This document shows positions 17,597 to 26,086 of a stretch of DNA of 64,000 nt, piece by piece; position 1 is the first letter of the stretch, and each line of letters begins with the position of its first letter. The notes beneath the pieces were generated by a model that was given only the letters and a program-made list of their open reading frames with translations, was not told where the DNA came from and did not search any database. The DNA comes from Rhodoferax sp. (GTDB taxonomy: Bacteria; Pseudomonadota; Gammaproteobacteria; Burkholderiales; Burkholderiaceae_C). The stretch is taken from positions 29,481 to 93,480 of the forward strand of contig JARLJH010000056.1 of NCBI GenBank assembly GCA_031291305.1, given 5' to 3'. Position numbers and translations under genes: made by a program.

Positions 17597-18802
17597 ATGC
17601 TGAAGAAATCCATCAAAAATTACCAGGCGGTTCCGCCTCTGGTGTGGAAGGTCTTGGTCACGCAGTTTTTGATGAACTCGTCTCACTTCATGACCGTGTC
17701 GCTGCTGGCGGTGTACATGGTCAACACGCTCAAGTTTGGGGCTTGGGAAGTGGCCACCGTGATGACCACCAACCTGATTGCCGCCCAAGTGTTGCCGTTT
17801 TTATTTGGCTTGATGGCTGATAGGTACGGGTTTCGGCATTTCATGGCTGGGGGGCTTTTGCTGCGCGCCTTGGGGTTAATTGGCTTTGCGTTTGGCCATG
17901 GCTGGGCACCGCTGTCGGCCATGGCCTTGGTGATGGGCGTGGGTGTGGCGATGTACGAATCGTCGGTGTACCCGTTCTTTTCCAAACAGCCCTTGCCCAT
18001 CGCCACCCGCGCTTTTGTCCTGAACAACCAGATGCTGAACATGGGCGTGGTGGTGGGGCCGCTTTTATCTGGCGTGCTGTTGATGTATGACATCCGGCTG
18101 GCTTTTGTTGTGAGCAGCTTGATGTTCGGCTGCCTGGGCCTGTGGGTCTTTGCGCAGAAAGACATTGACTCGGCCTTTACCAAAGGCACGGTCTTGTTTG
18201 TCAGCCTGCAGCGCGTGTTGACCGACCGCCGGTTTTTCTTCTTTCTGCTGGCCGTGGTGCCGTGGTACTTCTTGTTCGCCCAACTGTATGTTTCCTTCCC
18301 GATTTTCCTGAGCCAGATCGCCGGTGACGCTGCCGTGCCAAAGATGTTTTTGGTGAATGGCGTGGTCGGCCTGGTCTTCATGGTGGGTGCCATGACCGTG
18401 ATGGACAGCGCGGCACCCCGCACCGTGTTGCCGCGGGTCTATGTGATGGGGGCGGTCTTTTTCTTCGCTGCGCCACTGCTCGCGACGGCTTGGTGGTTTC
18501 TGGTCTTTGTGGCCTGCTACACGATGGTGGAGACCCTGATCCTCCCGGCGATTGAAACCTTGGTGACCGAGTTGGCGCCAGACGGCAGTCAAAGCACCTT
18601 TTTTGGCGCGCTTAGCGTGGCTTCCGCGATTGGTGGTTCTTTGGGCTATTACGCAGGCAGCTGGATGACGCTCAACATGGATAGCCGCAGCATGTGGTCG
18701 ATATTTTCTGGCGTGGGTGCGCTGGGGTTTGCCTTGTCATTCTGGTTTGTCAGAACTCAGCGTGAACTCATACCCGACCAAAAACAAGATATGGCCAGTT
18801 GA
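17597..18802 (+). CDS. major facilitator superfamily transporter, MdtH-like
   Basis: A 401-residue membrane protein with about twelve hydrophobic segments split into two halves, and the MFS motif A-like loop LMADRYGFRHFMAGG after the second or third helix. The shape and length fit the DHA1 drug-efflux group to which MdtH belongs. Nothing adjacent suggests the substrate. It is followed by the manganese riboswitch unit, which has its own promoter-like element, so the two are probably transcribed separately. Confidence 0.82.
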   Translation: MLKKSIKNYQAVPPLVWKVLVTQFLMNSSHFMTVSLLAVYMVNTLKFGAWEVATVMTTNLIAAQVLPFLFGLMADRYGFRHFMAGGLLLRALGLIGFAFGHGWAPLSAMALVMGVGVAMYESSVYPFFSKQPLPIATRAFVLNNQMLNMGVVVGPLLSGVLLMYDIRLAFVVSSLMFGCLGLWVFAQKDIDSAFTKGTVLFVSLQRVLTDRRFFFFLLAVVPWYFLFAQLYVSFPIFLSQIAGDAAVPKMFLVNGVVGLVFMVGAMTVMDSAAPRTVLPRVYVMGAVFFFAAPLLATAWWFLVFVACYTMVETLILPAIETLVTELAPDGSQSTFFGALSVASAIGGSLGYYAGSWMTLNMDSRSMWSIFSGVGALGFALSFWFVRTQRELIPDQKQDMAS

Positions 18803-18856
18803 GCCATCAAGGCGGCATGAGACCATAGGACTGCCAGCGCAGCGCAATTTTCCGTC

Positions 18857-18865
18857 TGATATGAT
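18857..18865 (+). promoter_or_regulatory. extended -10 promoter element before the Mn riboswitch
   Basis: TGATATGAT combines an extended -10 TGn with TATGAT, one mismatch from consensus. It predicts a transcript start near 18872, directly at the 5' edge of the aptamer. No good -35 hexamer is visible at the usual spacing, as expected for an extended -10 promoter. Confidence 0.5.
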
Positions 18866-18871
18866 GCGCCG

Positions 18872-19045
18872 CGTCACTGGGGAGTAGTCTCCCTTCGAGC
18901 CATTCGGAGGGGCTTGCGTCAACATACTTGGTCATCGTTTGACCATGGTGCAAGCGGTTTCAAACTTGACAAGACCTTTGACCACGTTGCCCCGGTTTGG
19001 CCAGGGGGTTTTGTGGTCATCGTTTTTGTCTGGCCCTGGAACCCC
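18872..19045 (+). ncRNA. yybP-ykoY family manganese riboswitch
   Basis: The leader contains the conserved parts of the yybP-ykoY aptamer in order: CTGGGGAGTAG at 18877-18887, the CGTCAACATACTTGG segment at 18917-18931, and AAGACCTTTGACCAC at 18970-18984, separated by stems of the right size. The family senses Mn2+ and mostly controls manganese exporters, which is exactly what follows. AGGGGGTT near 19004-19011 can pair with AACCCCCT at 19040-19047, directly before the ATG, so ligand-dependent release of the start region is a likely mode; this pairing is inference. I was able to identify it by sequence pattern only. Confidence 0.85.
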
Positions 19046-19048
19046 CTC

Positions 19049-19627
19049 ATGGAAGCTCTCTTCATCTCTACAGGCGTCGTCGCTCTCGCTGAAATCGGCG
19101 ACAAAACGCAGCTCCTCGCCTTCATCCTGGCAGCACGCTTCAAGAAACCCATCCCTATCATTGCCGGCATCCTGGCAGCTACGCTGGTGAACCATGGTTT
19201 GGCCGGTGCGCTGGGTGCCTGGATAACGTCGGTGGTCAGCCCAGACATCATGCGCTGGGTACTTGGTGGCTCATTCATCGGCATGGCCATCTGGACCCTG
19301 ATACCCGACAAGATTGAGGAAGAAGAAACGCAGGTTGCCAAGCAGTTCGGCGTCTTTGGCGCGACATTGATCACCTTCTTTTTGGCCGAGATGGGTGACA
19401 AAACCCAGATAGCCACGGTCGCGCTGGCGGCCCACTATGGAACGCCCCTGTTGGTTGTCGCGGGAACCACATTGGGAATGTTGATTGCGGATGTTCCCGC
19501 TGTGTTCGTCGGTAACAAGTTCGCGGCCAAGATCCCGATGAAGTTGGTGCACGCCGTCGCCGCAGGCATCTTTGCCGTCATGGGCCTGCTCACCCTCTTT
19601 CAGGTGGACAAGTTGTTTCACGCATAG
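19049..19627 (+). CDS. GDT1/UPF0016 (TMEM165) family Mn2+ exporter
   Basis: A 192-residue membrane protein with six hydrophobic segments and the two family signatures ExGDKT: AEIGDKTQL with Glu15 and AEMGDKTQI with Glu114, in two inverted halves. Bacterial members (MneA of Vibrio, MntX of Xanthomonas) export Mn2+ from the cytoplasm. The start MEALFISTGVVALAE is the family start; upstream in-frame codons belong to the riboswitch. Control by the preceding yybP-ykoY element makes manganese efflux the most likely job. Confidence 0.92.
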   Translation: MEALFISTGVVALAEIGDKTQLLAFILAARFKKPIPIIAGILAATLVNHGLAGALGAWITSVVSPDIMRWVLGGSFIGMAIWTLIPDKIEEEETQVAKQFGVFGATLITFFLAEMGDKTQIATVALAAHYGTPLLVVAGTTLGMLIADVPAVFVGNKFAAKIPMKLVHAVAAGIFAVMGLLTLFQVDKLFHA

Positions 19628-19641
19628 CCACTAGACAATTC

Positions 19642-19686
19642 AGCCTGTAGCCCAGGTAATACCTTAGAAAGTAGCTATAAAATACG
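19642..19686. repeat. interspersed repeat, copy 3
   Basis: GCCTGTAGCCCAGGTAATAC, followed by CTTAGAAAGTAGCTATAAAA. Its first 14 bases are identical to those of the copy inside the large-subunit gene at 28371. It lies just after the manganese exporter stop. Confidence 0.65.
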
Positions 19687-19762
19687 CAGCAATTAGTAAA
19701 GCCATCGGACTGACCGCCAACCACACCAGTTTGCTAGGATGACTTATTTGACCGGAGCCATG

Positions 19763-20125
19763 ATGCCTGCCGCCACCCCCTTGGAAGTGATCCAGGCCCA
19801 GCTTGCCGCTTACAACGCCAAAGACATCGATGCATTGCTGGCGACCTACGCCGCAGATGCCGAGCAATTCACGCTGCACGGTGAACAACTGGCCAAGGGG
19901 CATGAGGACATGCGGGTGCGATTTTTGACCCGGTTTGCGGAGCCAGACCTGCATGCACGCCTCTTGTCGCGCACAGTCATGGGCAATGTCGTGGTGGACT
20001 TGGAACTGATTACCCGAAACTTCCCCGAAGGGATGGGCACGCTGGAGATGCTGTGCGTTTATGAAGTGGCCGACGGGCTCATTCAAAAGGTGTCGTTTGC
20101 GATGGGGGAGAAACGGCTGGGCTGA
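19763..20125 (+). CDS. SnoaL-like / NTF2-fold protein
   Basis: A 120-residue protein whose opening PAATPLEVIQAQLAAYNAKD is a SnoaL-like polyketide cyclase/isomerase start (VxxQLxAYNAxDxDA), followed by FTLHGEQLAKGHEDMR and strands to the end. The NTF2 fold hosts many small hydrolases and isomerases, so no reaction can be assigned. The start was placed at the second of two consecutive ATGs because a GGAG site lies five bases before it. It is a single gene between the manganese exporter and a minus-strand pair. Confidence 0.75.
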   Translation: MPAATPLEVIQAQLAAYNAKDIDALLATYAADAEQFTLHGEQLAKGHEDMRVRFLTRFAEPDLHARLLSRTVMGNVVVDLELITRNFPEGMGTLEMLCVYEVADGLIQKVSFAMGEKRLG

Positions 20126-20248
20126 ATGGCGGCAATTGTTCGTTCCAGCTGCAAAGCAGTCGCGTCCCAAACAGGCAAACTATCGGTCAGCCTGATGTTC
20201 CTGTGGGCGAGCCCATATTGGAAGGTTTAGCCCACAGCGATGTCGCGG

Positions 20249-20791
20249 CTAGCGTTGGGTTGCGGGATGCGCTTCGGCTGCCGACGCGGACTCTCGCATG
20301 CCTTCGAGCTTTTGAACCGACGGAATCACTTGCTCGTTCCATGCTTGCAGGCCCGCCAATCTAAGGACAACCCGGTTATGCATGACGATCTCGAACAGCG
20401 GCGTCGGCGGACTCAGCTGATACCGGTCTCGTCGCTCTTGGTAAAGAAAGTGCAATTCTGGCGGGTAGAGCGACTCGTCTTCGCTGCCTCTGAGGCTGGC
20501 CCTGTCGATCAGAACAAAGTGCACGTGCGGCCAAGTTTGCGACAGCTTCATCCCAAGCGGCAGACCGGAACTGGATTTGCGCCAGACCTTGCAGATCGGG
20601 CAATCGACCGCAGAATGCGCGACCACGTAAACGGGATCATCGCGTCCGAGCACCACTTTCCCTCTTTGGGCCTTGGTTTCACTTACTGCGCTGCTTTGCG
20701 CAGTATTCTGCTGCGCCACCGCTGCCGGTTCGGCAGCCAGCGCGGATACACAAACAAGATGGCATAACAGGACGGCGATTTGGCGAAACAT
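20249..20791 (-). CDS. exported thioredoxin-like protein with CPIC motif
   Basis: A 180-residue protein with a signal peptide (IAVLLCHLVCVSALAAEP, cleavage after ALA) and, after a low-complexity stretch, a thioredoxin-like region with a CxxC pair in AVDCPICKVW near residue 64. The strand PTPLFEIVMHN near residue 130 is a candidate for the cis-Pro segment. It would act in the periplasm as a disulfide reductase or oxidase; the partner is not known. A strong AGGAG ribosome site lies within the last codons and stop of the AbiV-like gene upstream, so the two are translationally coupled. Confidence 0.72.
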   Translation of the reverse strand: MFRQIAVLLCHLVCVSALAAEPAAVAQQNTAQSSAVSETKAQRGKVVLGRDDPVYVVAHSAVDCPICKVWRKSSSGLPLGMKLSQTWPHVHFVLIDRASLRGSEDESLYPPELHFLYQERRDRYQLSPPTPLFEIVMHNRVVLRLAGLQAWNEQVIPSVQKLEGMRESASAAEAHPATQR

Positions 20792-20802
20792 GGGTTCGAC
20801 TC

Positions 20803-21621
20803 CTACTTTGGGCTAATGTTTGAGATGCGAGGCATGACCAGGCTTGCCGGGGCATGTTCTCTCGATTGAGAGACCTCCGGCATCGGCACGCCTTCATAGA
20901 TGAACCGCTCCATTTCGTTGACACCGCTCTGGTATAGCCCTGCTTCCTGCATTGCGGCGTACCAAGCAACGAGTGCTTGTTTCATACCCGCTAGGTCGCC
21001 TTTCGACGCCGACCCAACATGCGTAACCCAAAGTTCAATCTCCGTAACTGTAATTTCTCGCTCGCTCACAAAAAGGTTTGCTATTTGAACAAGGCTTTTG
21101 GCTAGTTGGGCATCGACTACTTCGATGGGAGTCGACCAATGGCAATTACCAAGGCAGTCTGTGTAGAACCCGAGCTGTTTGACGTGATCAAGAACAACAG
21201 GGTGCTCTGCTCCCTCTTCAAAGAGGGAACGGAAGTCTTCCAGTTTTCTAGCGCCTTTGACGGCGAGCTCGGGTAGCAGCCACTGAACATTCTTGCGGGT
21301 GTGCGACCGATAGCTCTTCCAAGCCACTGCCACCTCTTCTGGAGTTGTCGCTGTTGCCAGCTGACGGAGTATGGAGACCTTGCCAGACTCCTCTATTGAC
21401 AGAGCAGCCAATGATGCAGCTGTTGGAGCGCGGCCAGCGTCTAGCAATGCCTGAGCATCTTCTTGAAGCCGCTTAGCGTTTGAGGTGGCTGCGTTCATTC
21501 CGGCTGCGACTTGCGAAGCAGTTAGTCGGCCTCGGTACGCATTGAGCTTCTTCGACGACATAAAGGTCAACGTATTGTCTAGCACCTGCAAATATGCTCT
21601 ATAAGTTGGAAGCTGCTCCAT
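20803..21621 (-). CDS. AbiV-like HEPN-domain abortive infection protein (candidate phage defence)
   Basis: A 272-residue soluble protein. The N-terminal half matches the AbiV pattern: RLQEDAQALLDAGRAPTAAS then LAALSIEESGKV near residues 75-87, followed by KSYRSHTRKNVQW near residue 125. In AbiV proteins this alpha-helical HEPN-type domain holds the conserved EE(L/S)GK and SHxxK. AbiV of Lactococcus stops phage growth by blocking translation; many chromosomal homologues are untested. The C-terminal half is not recognised. It overlaps the ribosome-binding site of the exported thioredoxin-like gene. No mobile element is obvious next to it, but about 500 bases upstream of its start contain no gene, so a small inserted cassette is possible. 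Confidence 0.65.
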   Translation of the reverse strand: MEQLPTYRAYLQVLDNTLTFMSSKKLNAYRGRLTASQVAAGMNAATSNAKRLQEDAQALLDAGRAPTAASLAALSIEESGKVSILRQLATATTPEEVAVAWKSYRSHTRKNVQWLLPELAVKGARKLEDFRSLFEEGAEHPVVLDHVKQLGFYTDCLGNCHWSTPIEVVDAQLAKSLVQIANLFVSEREITVTEIELWVTHVGSASKGDLAGMKQALVAWYAAMQEAGLYQSGVNEMERFIYEGVPMPEVSQSREHAPASLVMPRISNISPK

Positions 21622-22123
21622 AAGTTGGCCATCAAATCCTCCGGGAAGTGGATTGCTGCCACACTTTTACTGATATTCGACGTTATTCACCGGATAACGA
21701 CATTCTGGCAGACACAGCGTGGCACCCGGTGCCTCTTCATGACGACAGCACAAATGAAATACAAATTGGACAGACGCACCCCATTTCTGCTTACACCCCG
21801 CTACTGTGATCCACAAGCTGCAAGCGAAAGACTTCATCGTCATCTGGTCGAAGCTTGCCGGACACCTCCAAAAACTGAAAATCGCGTGTTGGTCTTCTGA
21901 ACTCCACCGCATCAAGCCCTGTTGAAGGCAGGTGGTGGGGTTTGCGGGCGCAGGCCCCATTCGCGTGGCGTGACAGCAAGCAACCAAAGACGTGCGCAAA
22001 GCCAAGCCACCAACCCACCCAACGCCATCGCCCGCGAGGTGGGCCGGAGAACGCGAACCACGCCACCCGCCTGGAGCCACCTATTCCAACATCAGACTCA
22101 AATTAGAAGTTGTTGATGTTTTA
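21622..22123. other. 500-base stretch with no recognised gene
   Basis: Upstream of the AbiV-like gene. Both strands carry open stretches (up to ~138 codons on the minus strand) but neither has codon patterns or motifs of a real protein. The part from 21664 to 21800 has a lower GC content than its surroundings and a small inverted repeat GTTATTCACCGGATAAC at 21682-21698, which could mark the end of a decayed mobile element. I could not identify it. Confidence 0.35.
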
Positions 22124-22172
22124 TGCCTCCAGCCCTGATAACACCTGGGCAACCAGCTACGCATTAAATAGC
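22124..22172. repeat. interspersed repeat, copy 4
   Basis: GCCTCCAGCCCTGATAACAC, then CTGGGCAACCAGCTACGCATTAAATAGC. Fits the family boxes and lies in the gene-free leader region of the first hydrogenase-like set. Confidence 0.6.
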
Positions 22173-22524
22173 ACCCAAGAAAACCCAACATCCATCAAGC
22201 AGCAGCGCCAACCGCCTCCCCCGGCCACCCCATGCCAGGCCAGCCACTCGCAGTTTTCACCGGCAGCCTAACTCGGGAAAACCACACCCGCCCCACCGCA
22301 CCTGCCAGCGTAGAATCCGCCGCTTCATGAAACGCTTGGCGCGCACCCCCACTCACGGACAGACTCTGATGCTTTCCAAGCGTCGGCAGTTTGACATGCG
22401 CTTGCATCACAGTGGGCCACCCCACCACAACCTTGACATTGGCTCGTTCATTGTTGTTGTGGTGTCCCATGAACTCACTTTTACCTCTCTCCCTTTGTCC
22501 GTTTAACCCCCGCAGGTTAGCCGC
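22173..22524. other. upstream region of hydrogenase-like set 1
   Basis: No recognised gene. A 59-codon reading frame (22327-22506, opening MKRLARTPTHGQ, ending LPLSV) could be a short leader but has no known homologue pattern and no clear ribosome site. A TAGAAT hexamer at 22312-22317 is a possible -10 element, which would give set 1 a leader of about 200 bases. Confidence 0.35.
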
Positions 22525-24531
22525 ATGAACCAGTTGCTGGCTGCGGCCTTGGTGCTGCTGGTGGGCGCTGCGCTGGCCATGCTGCCGGTCAAAAACAGCT
22601 GGCGCGCGGGATTTGGCATCGTGTCGCAAAGCGTAGCCACGCTGCTCACCTGGGTCGCCGTGCTGCCGGTGCTGGCGGGCGGCCCCGCGCCGTATGTGGA
22701 GCTGCCCTGGGGTTACCCGATTGGCGCGGTGCACTTCAAGCTCGATGCGCTGGGGGCCTTCTTCTTGAGCTGGTCGCTGCCGATGACGCTGCTGGGCGCG
22801 GTCTACGCCGTGGGCTACCTGCGCAAGTTCTTTGACGGCCCACGTCATGTGGGTGTGCACTTTGCACTGCTGAACATGATCTCGCTCTCGTTCCTGATGG
22901 TCTACACCGGTGAACACGCGGTCACCTTTTTGATGGGCTGGGAGATTGCAGCGCTGTCGGCCTGGCTGCTGGTGATTTGGGACTACACCAACCAGAAGGT
23001 GCGCTTTGCCGGCTTCAATTACCTGGTGTCCACCCACATTGGCCTGATTTTTCTGGTGGCGGCGTTCATGATTTTGTACACCCAGACGCAAAGCTGGTAC
23101 CTGGACGACTTTGGCGACTGGATGAGCACGCACCCCGGCACCATTCGCAACACGGTGTTTTTGCTGCTGCTGACCAGCTTTGGGCTCAAGTCGGCGTTCT
23201 TCCCGTTTCACTCGTGGTTGCCTCGCGCCCACGCCGCTGCACCGGCCAATGTGAGCGCGCTGATGTCGGGCGTGATCCACAAGGCGGGCCTGTTTGCGCT
23301 GCTGCATTTTTTGCTGATTCAGGGCAAGCCTGCCGCCTGGATGGGTTGGGCGCTGATTGCGTTTTCAGTCACCTCGGCGGTGATTGGTGGCCTCTACACC
23401 GTGGGCCAGCGCGACCTGAAGCGCCTGCTGGGCTACTCGTCCACCGAGAACGTGGGCATTGCCGGCATTGGTTTTGGCATTGGCACGCTGGGCCTGGCCT
23501 GGGGTGTGCCGGGACTGGTGGCGCTGGGTTTTGCTGGCGGCATGTTGCATGTGCTGAACCACGCGTTTTTCAAATGCCAGCTGTTCTATGCCGCAGGCTG
23601 CGTCTACCAGGCCAAACACGGCGTGGACATGGAGCGTCTGGGCGGCCTGGCCAAGCTAATGCCGCTCACCGCTTTGAGTTTTTTGGTGGGCGGCATTGCC
23701 ATTTCGGCCCTGCCGCCTTTCAACGGTTTTGCCAGTGAATTTTTGATCTACAGCGGACTATTCACCGGCGAAGCGCTCAACGTCTGGGCCAAGCTGCTGC
23801 TGGCCGGGGTGGCCACGTTGCTAGCCTTTGTGGGGGCGGTGTCGGCTCTGTCCATCACCCGCGCTTACGGCGTGATCTTCATGGGCAACGCGCGTGACGA
23901 CAGCTTGCCCGCAGGCCATGAGCCCAGCGGCTGGATGCTGGCCCCGCTGTTGATCCACACCGTGGGCACGGTGCTGCTGGGCCTGATGCCGGTGCTGGGC
24001 TTGGCGCTGGTGGCGGCGCCCACGCGGCTGTTTTTGCACGCTGCACCCAGCGCCGCCACGCAGCAAGCCATGCAACAGGTGCAAGACGTGCTGGGCCGGG
24101 TGAGCCTGATCAGCGTCTACGTGGCCGCGCTGATTGGGTTGGCCTGGGGTTTGCGCCAGTTGTTCAGAAGACAAAGCGCCGCCAGCGGCCCCACTTGGGG
24201 CTGCGGCTACACCGCTGGCAACGCGCGCATGCAGTACAGCGGCAGCAGTTTTGCCAAAGACTTCACCAAAAACTACCGCGGCGTGATGCTGCTGCTCAGG
24301 CGCAAAAAAGCGCCCACCGGCTACTTTCCCGACGATGCCTACGTGATCACCGACTGTGTGGACGCGGTGGAGCACCGCCTGTACAACGTGATCGGCCACG
24401 GCGATGACTCGGCCTCGCTGATCTCCAAACTGATGCACGAAGACGACCCCCGCATTGCCTTTGCCCTGGGTCTGGCCGCGCTGGTGGCGATTGCCGCCAT
24501 GGTGGTACTGGCCGAAGGAGCGCTGCAATGA
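22525..24531 (+). CDS. HyfB-type antiporter-like membrane subunit, hydrogenase-like set 1
   Basis: A 668-residue membrane protein of the NuoL/NuoM/HyfB family with about fourteen or more helices. The residues used for ion translocation in the family are present: the Glu in GWEIAALSAW, the Lys in FGLKSAFFPFHSWLPRAHAA, SGVIHKAGLF, and HAFFKCQLF. A hydrophilic C-terminal segment (TWGCGYTAGNARMQYSGSSF) and a last helix are typical of HyfB/HycC rather than NuoL. It should form part of the proton- or sodium-pumping arm. First gene of a six-gene unit whose members overlap by four bases or lie within a few bases. The symbol is withheld because the complex lacks the NiFe site. Confidence 0.88.
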   Translation: MNQLLAAALVLLVGAALAMLPVKNSWRAGFGIVSQSVATLLTWVAVLPVLAGGPAPYVELPWGYPIGAVHFKLDALGAFFLSWSLPMTLLGAVYAVGYLRKFFDGPRHVGVHFALLNMISLSFLMVYTGEHAVTFLMGWEIAALSAWLLVIWDYTNQKVRFAGFNYLVSTHIGLIFLVAAFMILYTQTQSWYLDDFGDWMSTHPGTIRNTVFLLLLTSFGLKSAFFPFHSWLPRAHAAAPANVSALMSGVIHKAGLFALLHFLLIQGKPAAWMGWALIAFSVTSAVIGGLYTVGQRDLKRLLGYSSTENVGIAGIGFGIGTLGLAWGVPGLVALGFAGGMLHVLNHAFFKCQLFYAAGCVYQAKHGVDMERLGGLAKLMPLTALSFLVGGIAISALPPFNGFASEFLIYSGLFTGEALNVWAKLLLAGVATLLAFVGAVSALSITRAYGVIFMGNARDDSLPAGHEPSGWMLAPLLIHTVGTVLLGLMPVLGLALVAAPTRLFLHAAPSAATQQAMQQVQDVLGRVSLISVYVAALIGLAWGLRQLFRRQSAASGPTWGCGYTAGNARMQYSGSSFAKDFTKNYRGVMLLLRRKKAPTGYFPDDAYVITDCVDAVEHRLYNVIGHGDDSASLISKLMHEDDPRIAFALGLAALVAIAAMVVLAEGALQ

Positions 24532-25460
24532 GCACCGTGACGTTTTTAACCGTGGCCCACATCGCCGTGGCGCTGGTCATGCCGTTTTTGCTGGTGGGGG
24601 TGATCAACCGCACCAAATCCTGGTGGGGCGGGCGCAAGGGGCCGGGGCTGTTTCAGTCTTACCACGACCTGCGCCGCCTGCTGCGCAAACGCCCGGTGGT
24701 GAGTGACACCGCCACGCCGCTGTTTCGCCTGGGGGCGTATGTGGTGCTGGTCTGCGCCTTGGCGGCGATGGCCTTTGTGCCGCTGCTGGGCCAGTTTGCG
24801 CCGCTGGCGTTTGCGCATGACTTTGTCGCCGTGGCCTACACACTGGGGCTGGCGCGTATTGTGCTCATGCTCTCGGCCATGGATGTGGGCAGCCCGTTTG
24901 AAGGCATGGGTGCGGCGCGTGAGGCCAAGTTTGGTGCGTTTGCCGAACCCGCGCTGTTTTTGCTGCTGGGCACGGTGGGTGTGGCCACCGGCTTCAGCAG
25001 CTTTGCCGACATGCTGGGCCAGCTGCACCACACGCCCACTTACGCGCTCATCGTGCTGCCACTGACGGCGGCGCTGCTGATCCTGCTGCAAACCGAGGCC
25101 GCCCGTGTGCCGGTGGACGACCCGCTGACGCACCTGGAGCTGACCATGATCCACGAGGTGATGATCCTCGACCACAGCGGCCCCGAGCTGGCCGCCATGC
25201 AGTACGCCGCTGGCCTGAAGATGACGCTGTATGCCGGGCTGATCGCCACCCTGCTCAACCCGTTTTCTCCGATGAGCGATCCGCTGGCGGCGCTGGCCGC
25301 ATCGCTGGGCATCATGCTCGCGGTGGCCGTGGTGGTGGGCTGTTTTGAGTCGCTGATGGCACGCCTGCCGCTGCCCTGGGTACCGCATTACGTGTGGCTG
25401 GCGGGCTGGCTCACGCTGGCGGCGGCAGCGGTGGTGGGCATCGCCGGAGGTGGCCTGTGA
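24528..25460 (+). CDS. HyfC/NuoH-like membrane subunit, set 1
   Basis: A 310-residue membrane protein with eight or so helices. It has the NuoH/HycD family loops GRKGPGLFQSYHDLRRLLRK near residue 36, AMDVGSPFEGMGAAREA near residue 122, and EAARVPVDDPLTHLELTMIH near residue 194, the acidic loop that couples the quinone/cluster-side chamber to the membrane arm. Its start overlaps the previous stop by ATGA. It anchors the peripheral subunits (large and small) to the membrane. Confidence 0.9.
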   Translation: MSTVTFLTVAHIAVALVMPFLLVGVINRTKSWWGGRKGPGLFQSYHDLRRLLRKRPVVSDTATPLFRLGAYVVLVCALAAMAFVPLLGQFAPLAFAHDFVAVAYTLGLARIVLMLSAMDVGSPFEGMGAAREAKFGAFAEPALFLLLGTVGVATGFSSFADMLGQLHHTPTYALIVLPLTAALLILLQTEAARVPVDDPLTHLELTMIHEVMILDHSGPELAAMQYAAGLKMTLYAGLIATLLNPFSPMSDPLAALAASLGIMLAVAVVVGCFESLMARLPLPWVPHYVWLAGWLTLAAAAVVGIAGGGL

Positions 25461-26086
25461 ACATCACCCACAACACCACCCTGGCGCTGATCGCCTGCCT
25501 GATGGCCACCGTGATCCCGGTGTTTTTTGGCAAGCTCGCCATCACCCCCAACTGGCTGAGCCTGCAGGCGCTGGCCCTTGGGTGGATCACGCTCAACAAA
25601 CACCACGAGCTGGACTTGCACGCGCTGGCGGCCGGGCTGGAGGTACTGATCATCCGCGCCTGGCTGGTGCCCCACCTGCTGCGCCGCACGCTCTCTGGCC
25701 ACAAGGCCGCCGAGCACGACGTGATGCCGTCGAACCTGTTCACCTGGGGCGTGGCGGTGACGCTGATCATTGTGGCCTTCCAGTTCGGCGATGGGGCCCG
25801 CGCCGACGTGCGCGCCCTGACTCTGGGCGTGATTGCCGCCACCGTCACCATCGCCTTCCTGCTGCTGGCCACCAACCGCGAACCGGTGGCGCAGCTGGTG
25901 GCCCTGCTGTTCATGGAAAACGCCCTGGCACTGTTCGAGTCCCTGATGCCCGAACCCTGGCCGCTGCCCGTGCACCTGGCCATCAGCACGGTGTATGTGG
26001 GCACGGTGGCGGTGGGGAGCTGGTTGATACGCAGCTCCGACGTTTCCAAGCTTTTAGCCGCCAAGCCCGGAGATCACGTGCAATGA
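25457..26086 (+). CDS. HyfE-like membrane subunit, set 1
   Basis: A 209-residue membrane protein starting with GTG in overlap with the previous stop. It has six hydrophobic segments and the HyfE/NuoK-like features: LNKHHELDLHALAAGLEVLI, VVAFQFGDG, and MENALALFESLMPEPWPLPV with the conserved Glu pair. HyfE combines a NuoK-like fold with extra helices and belongs to the ion-translocating arm of group 4 hydrogenase-type complexes. Confidence 0.82.
   Translation: MNITHNTTLALIACLMATVIPVFFGKLAITPNWLSLQALALGWITLNKHHELDLHALAAGLEVLIIRAWLVPHLLRRTLSGHKAAEHDVMPSNLFTWGVAVTLIIVAFQFGDGARADVRALTLGVIAATVTIAFLLLATNREPVAQLVALLFMENALALFESLMPEPWPLPVHLAISTVYVGTVAVGSWLIRSSDVSKLLAAKPGDHVQ

Noticed and set aside
21667-22080. 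A 137-codon frame on the minus strand upstream of the AbiV-like gene.
   Set aside because: Composition rich in Cys, Trp and Pro, no ribosome site and no recognisable motif; kept only as part of an unassigned stretch.
22195-23307. A 370-codon open frame opposite the first HyfB-type gene.
   Set aside because: Gln/His/Arg-rich translation with no motifs; it is the antisense of a conserved membrane protein, as seen with many long frames in this GC-rich window.
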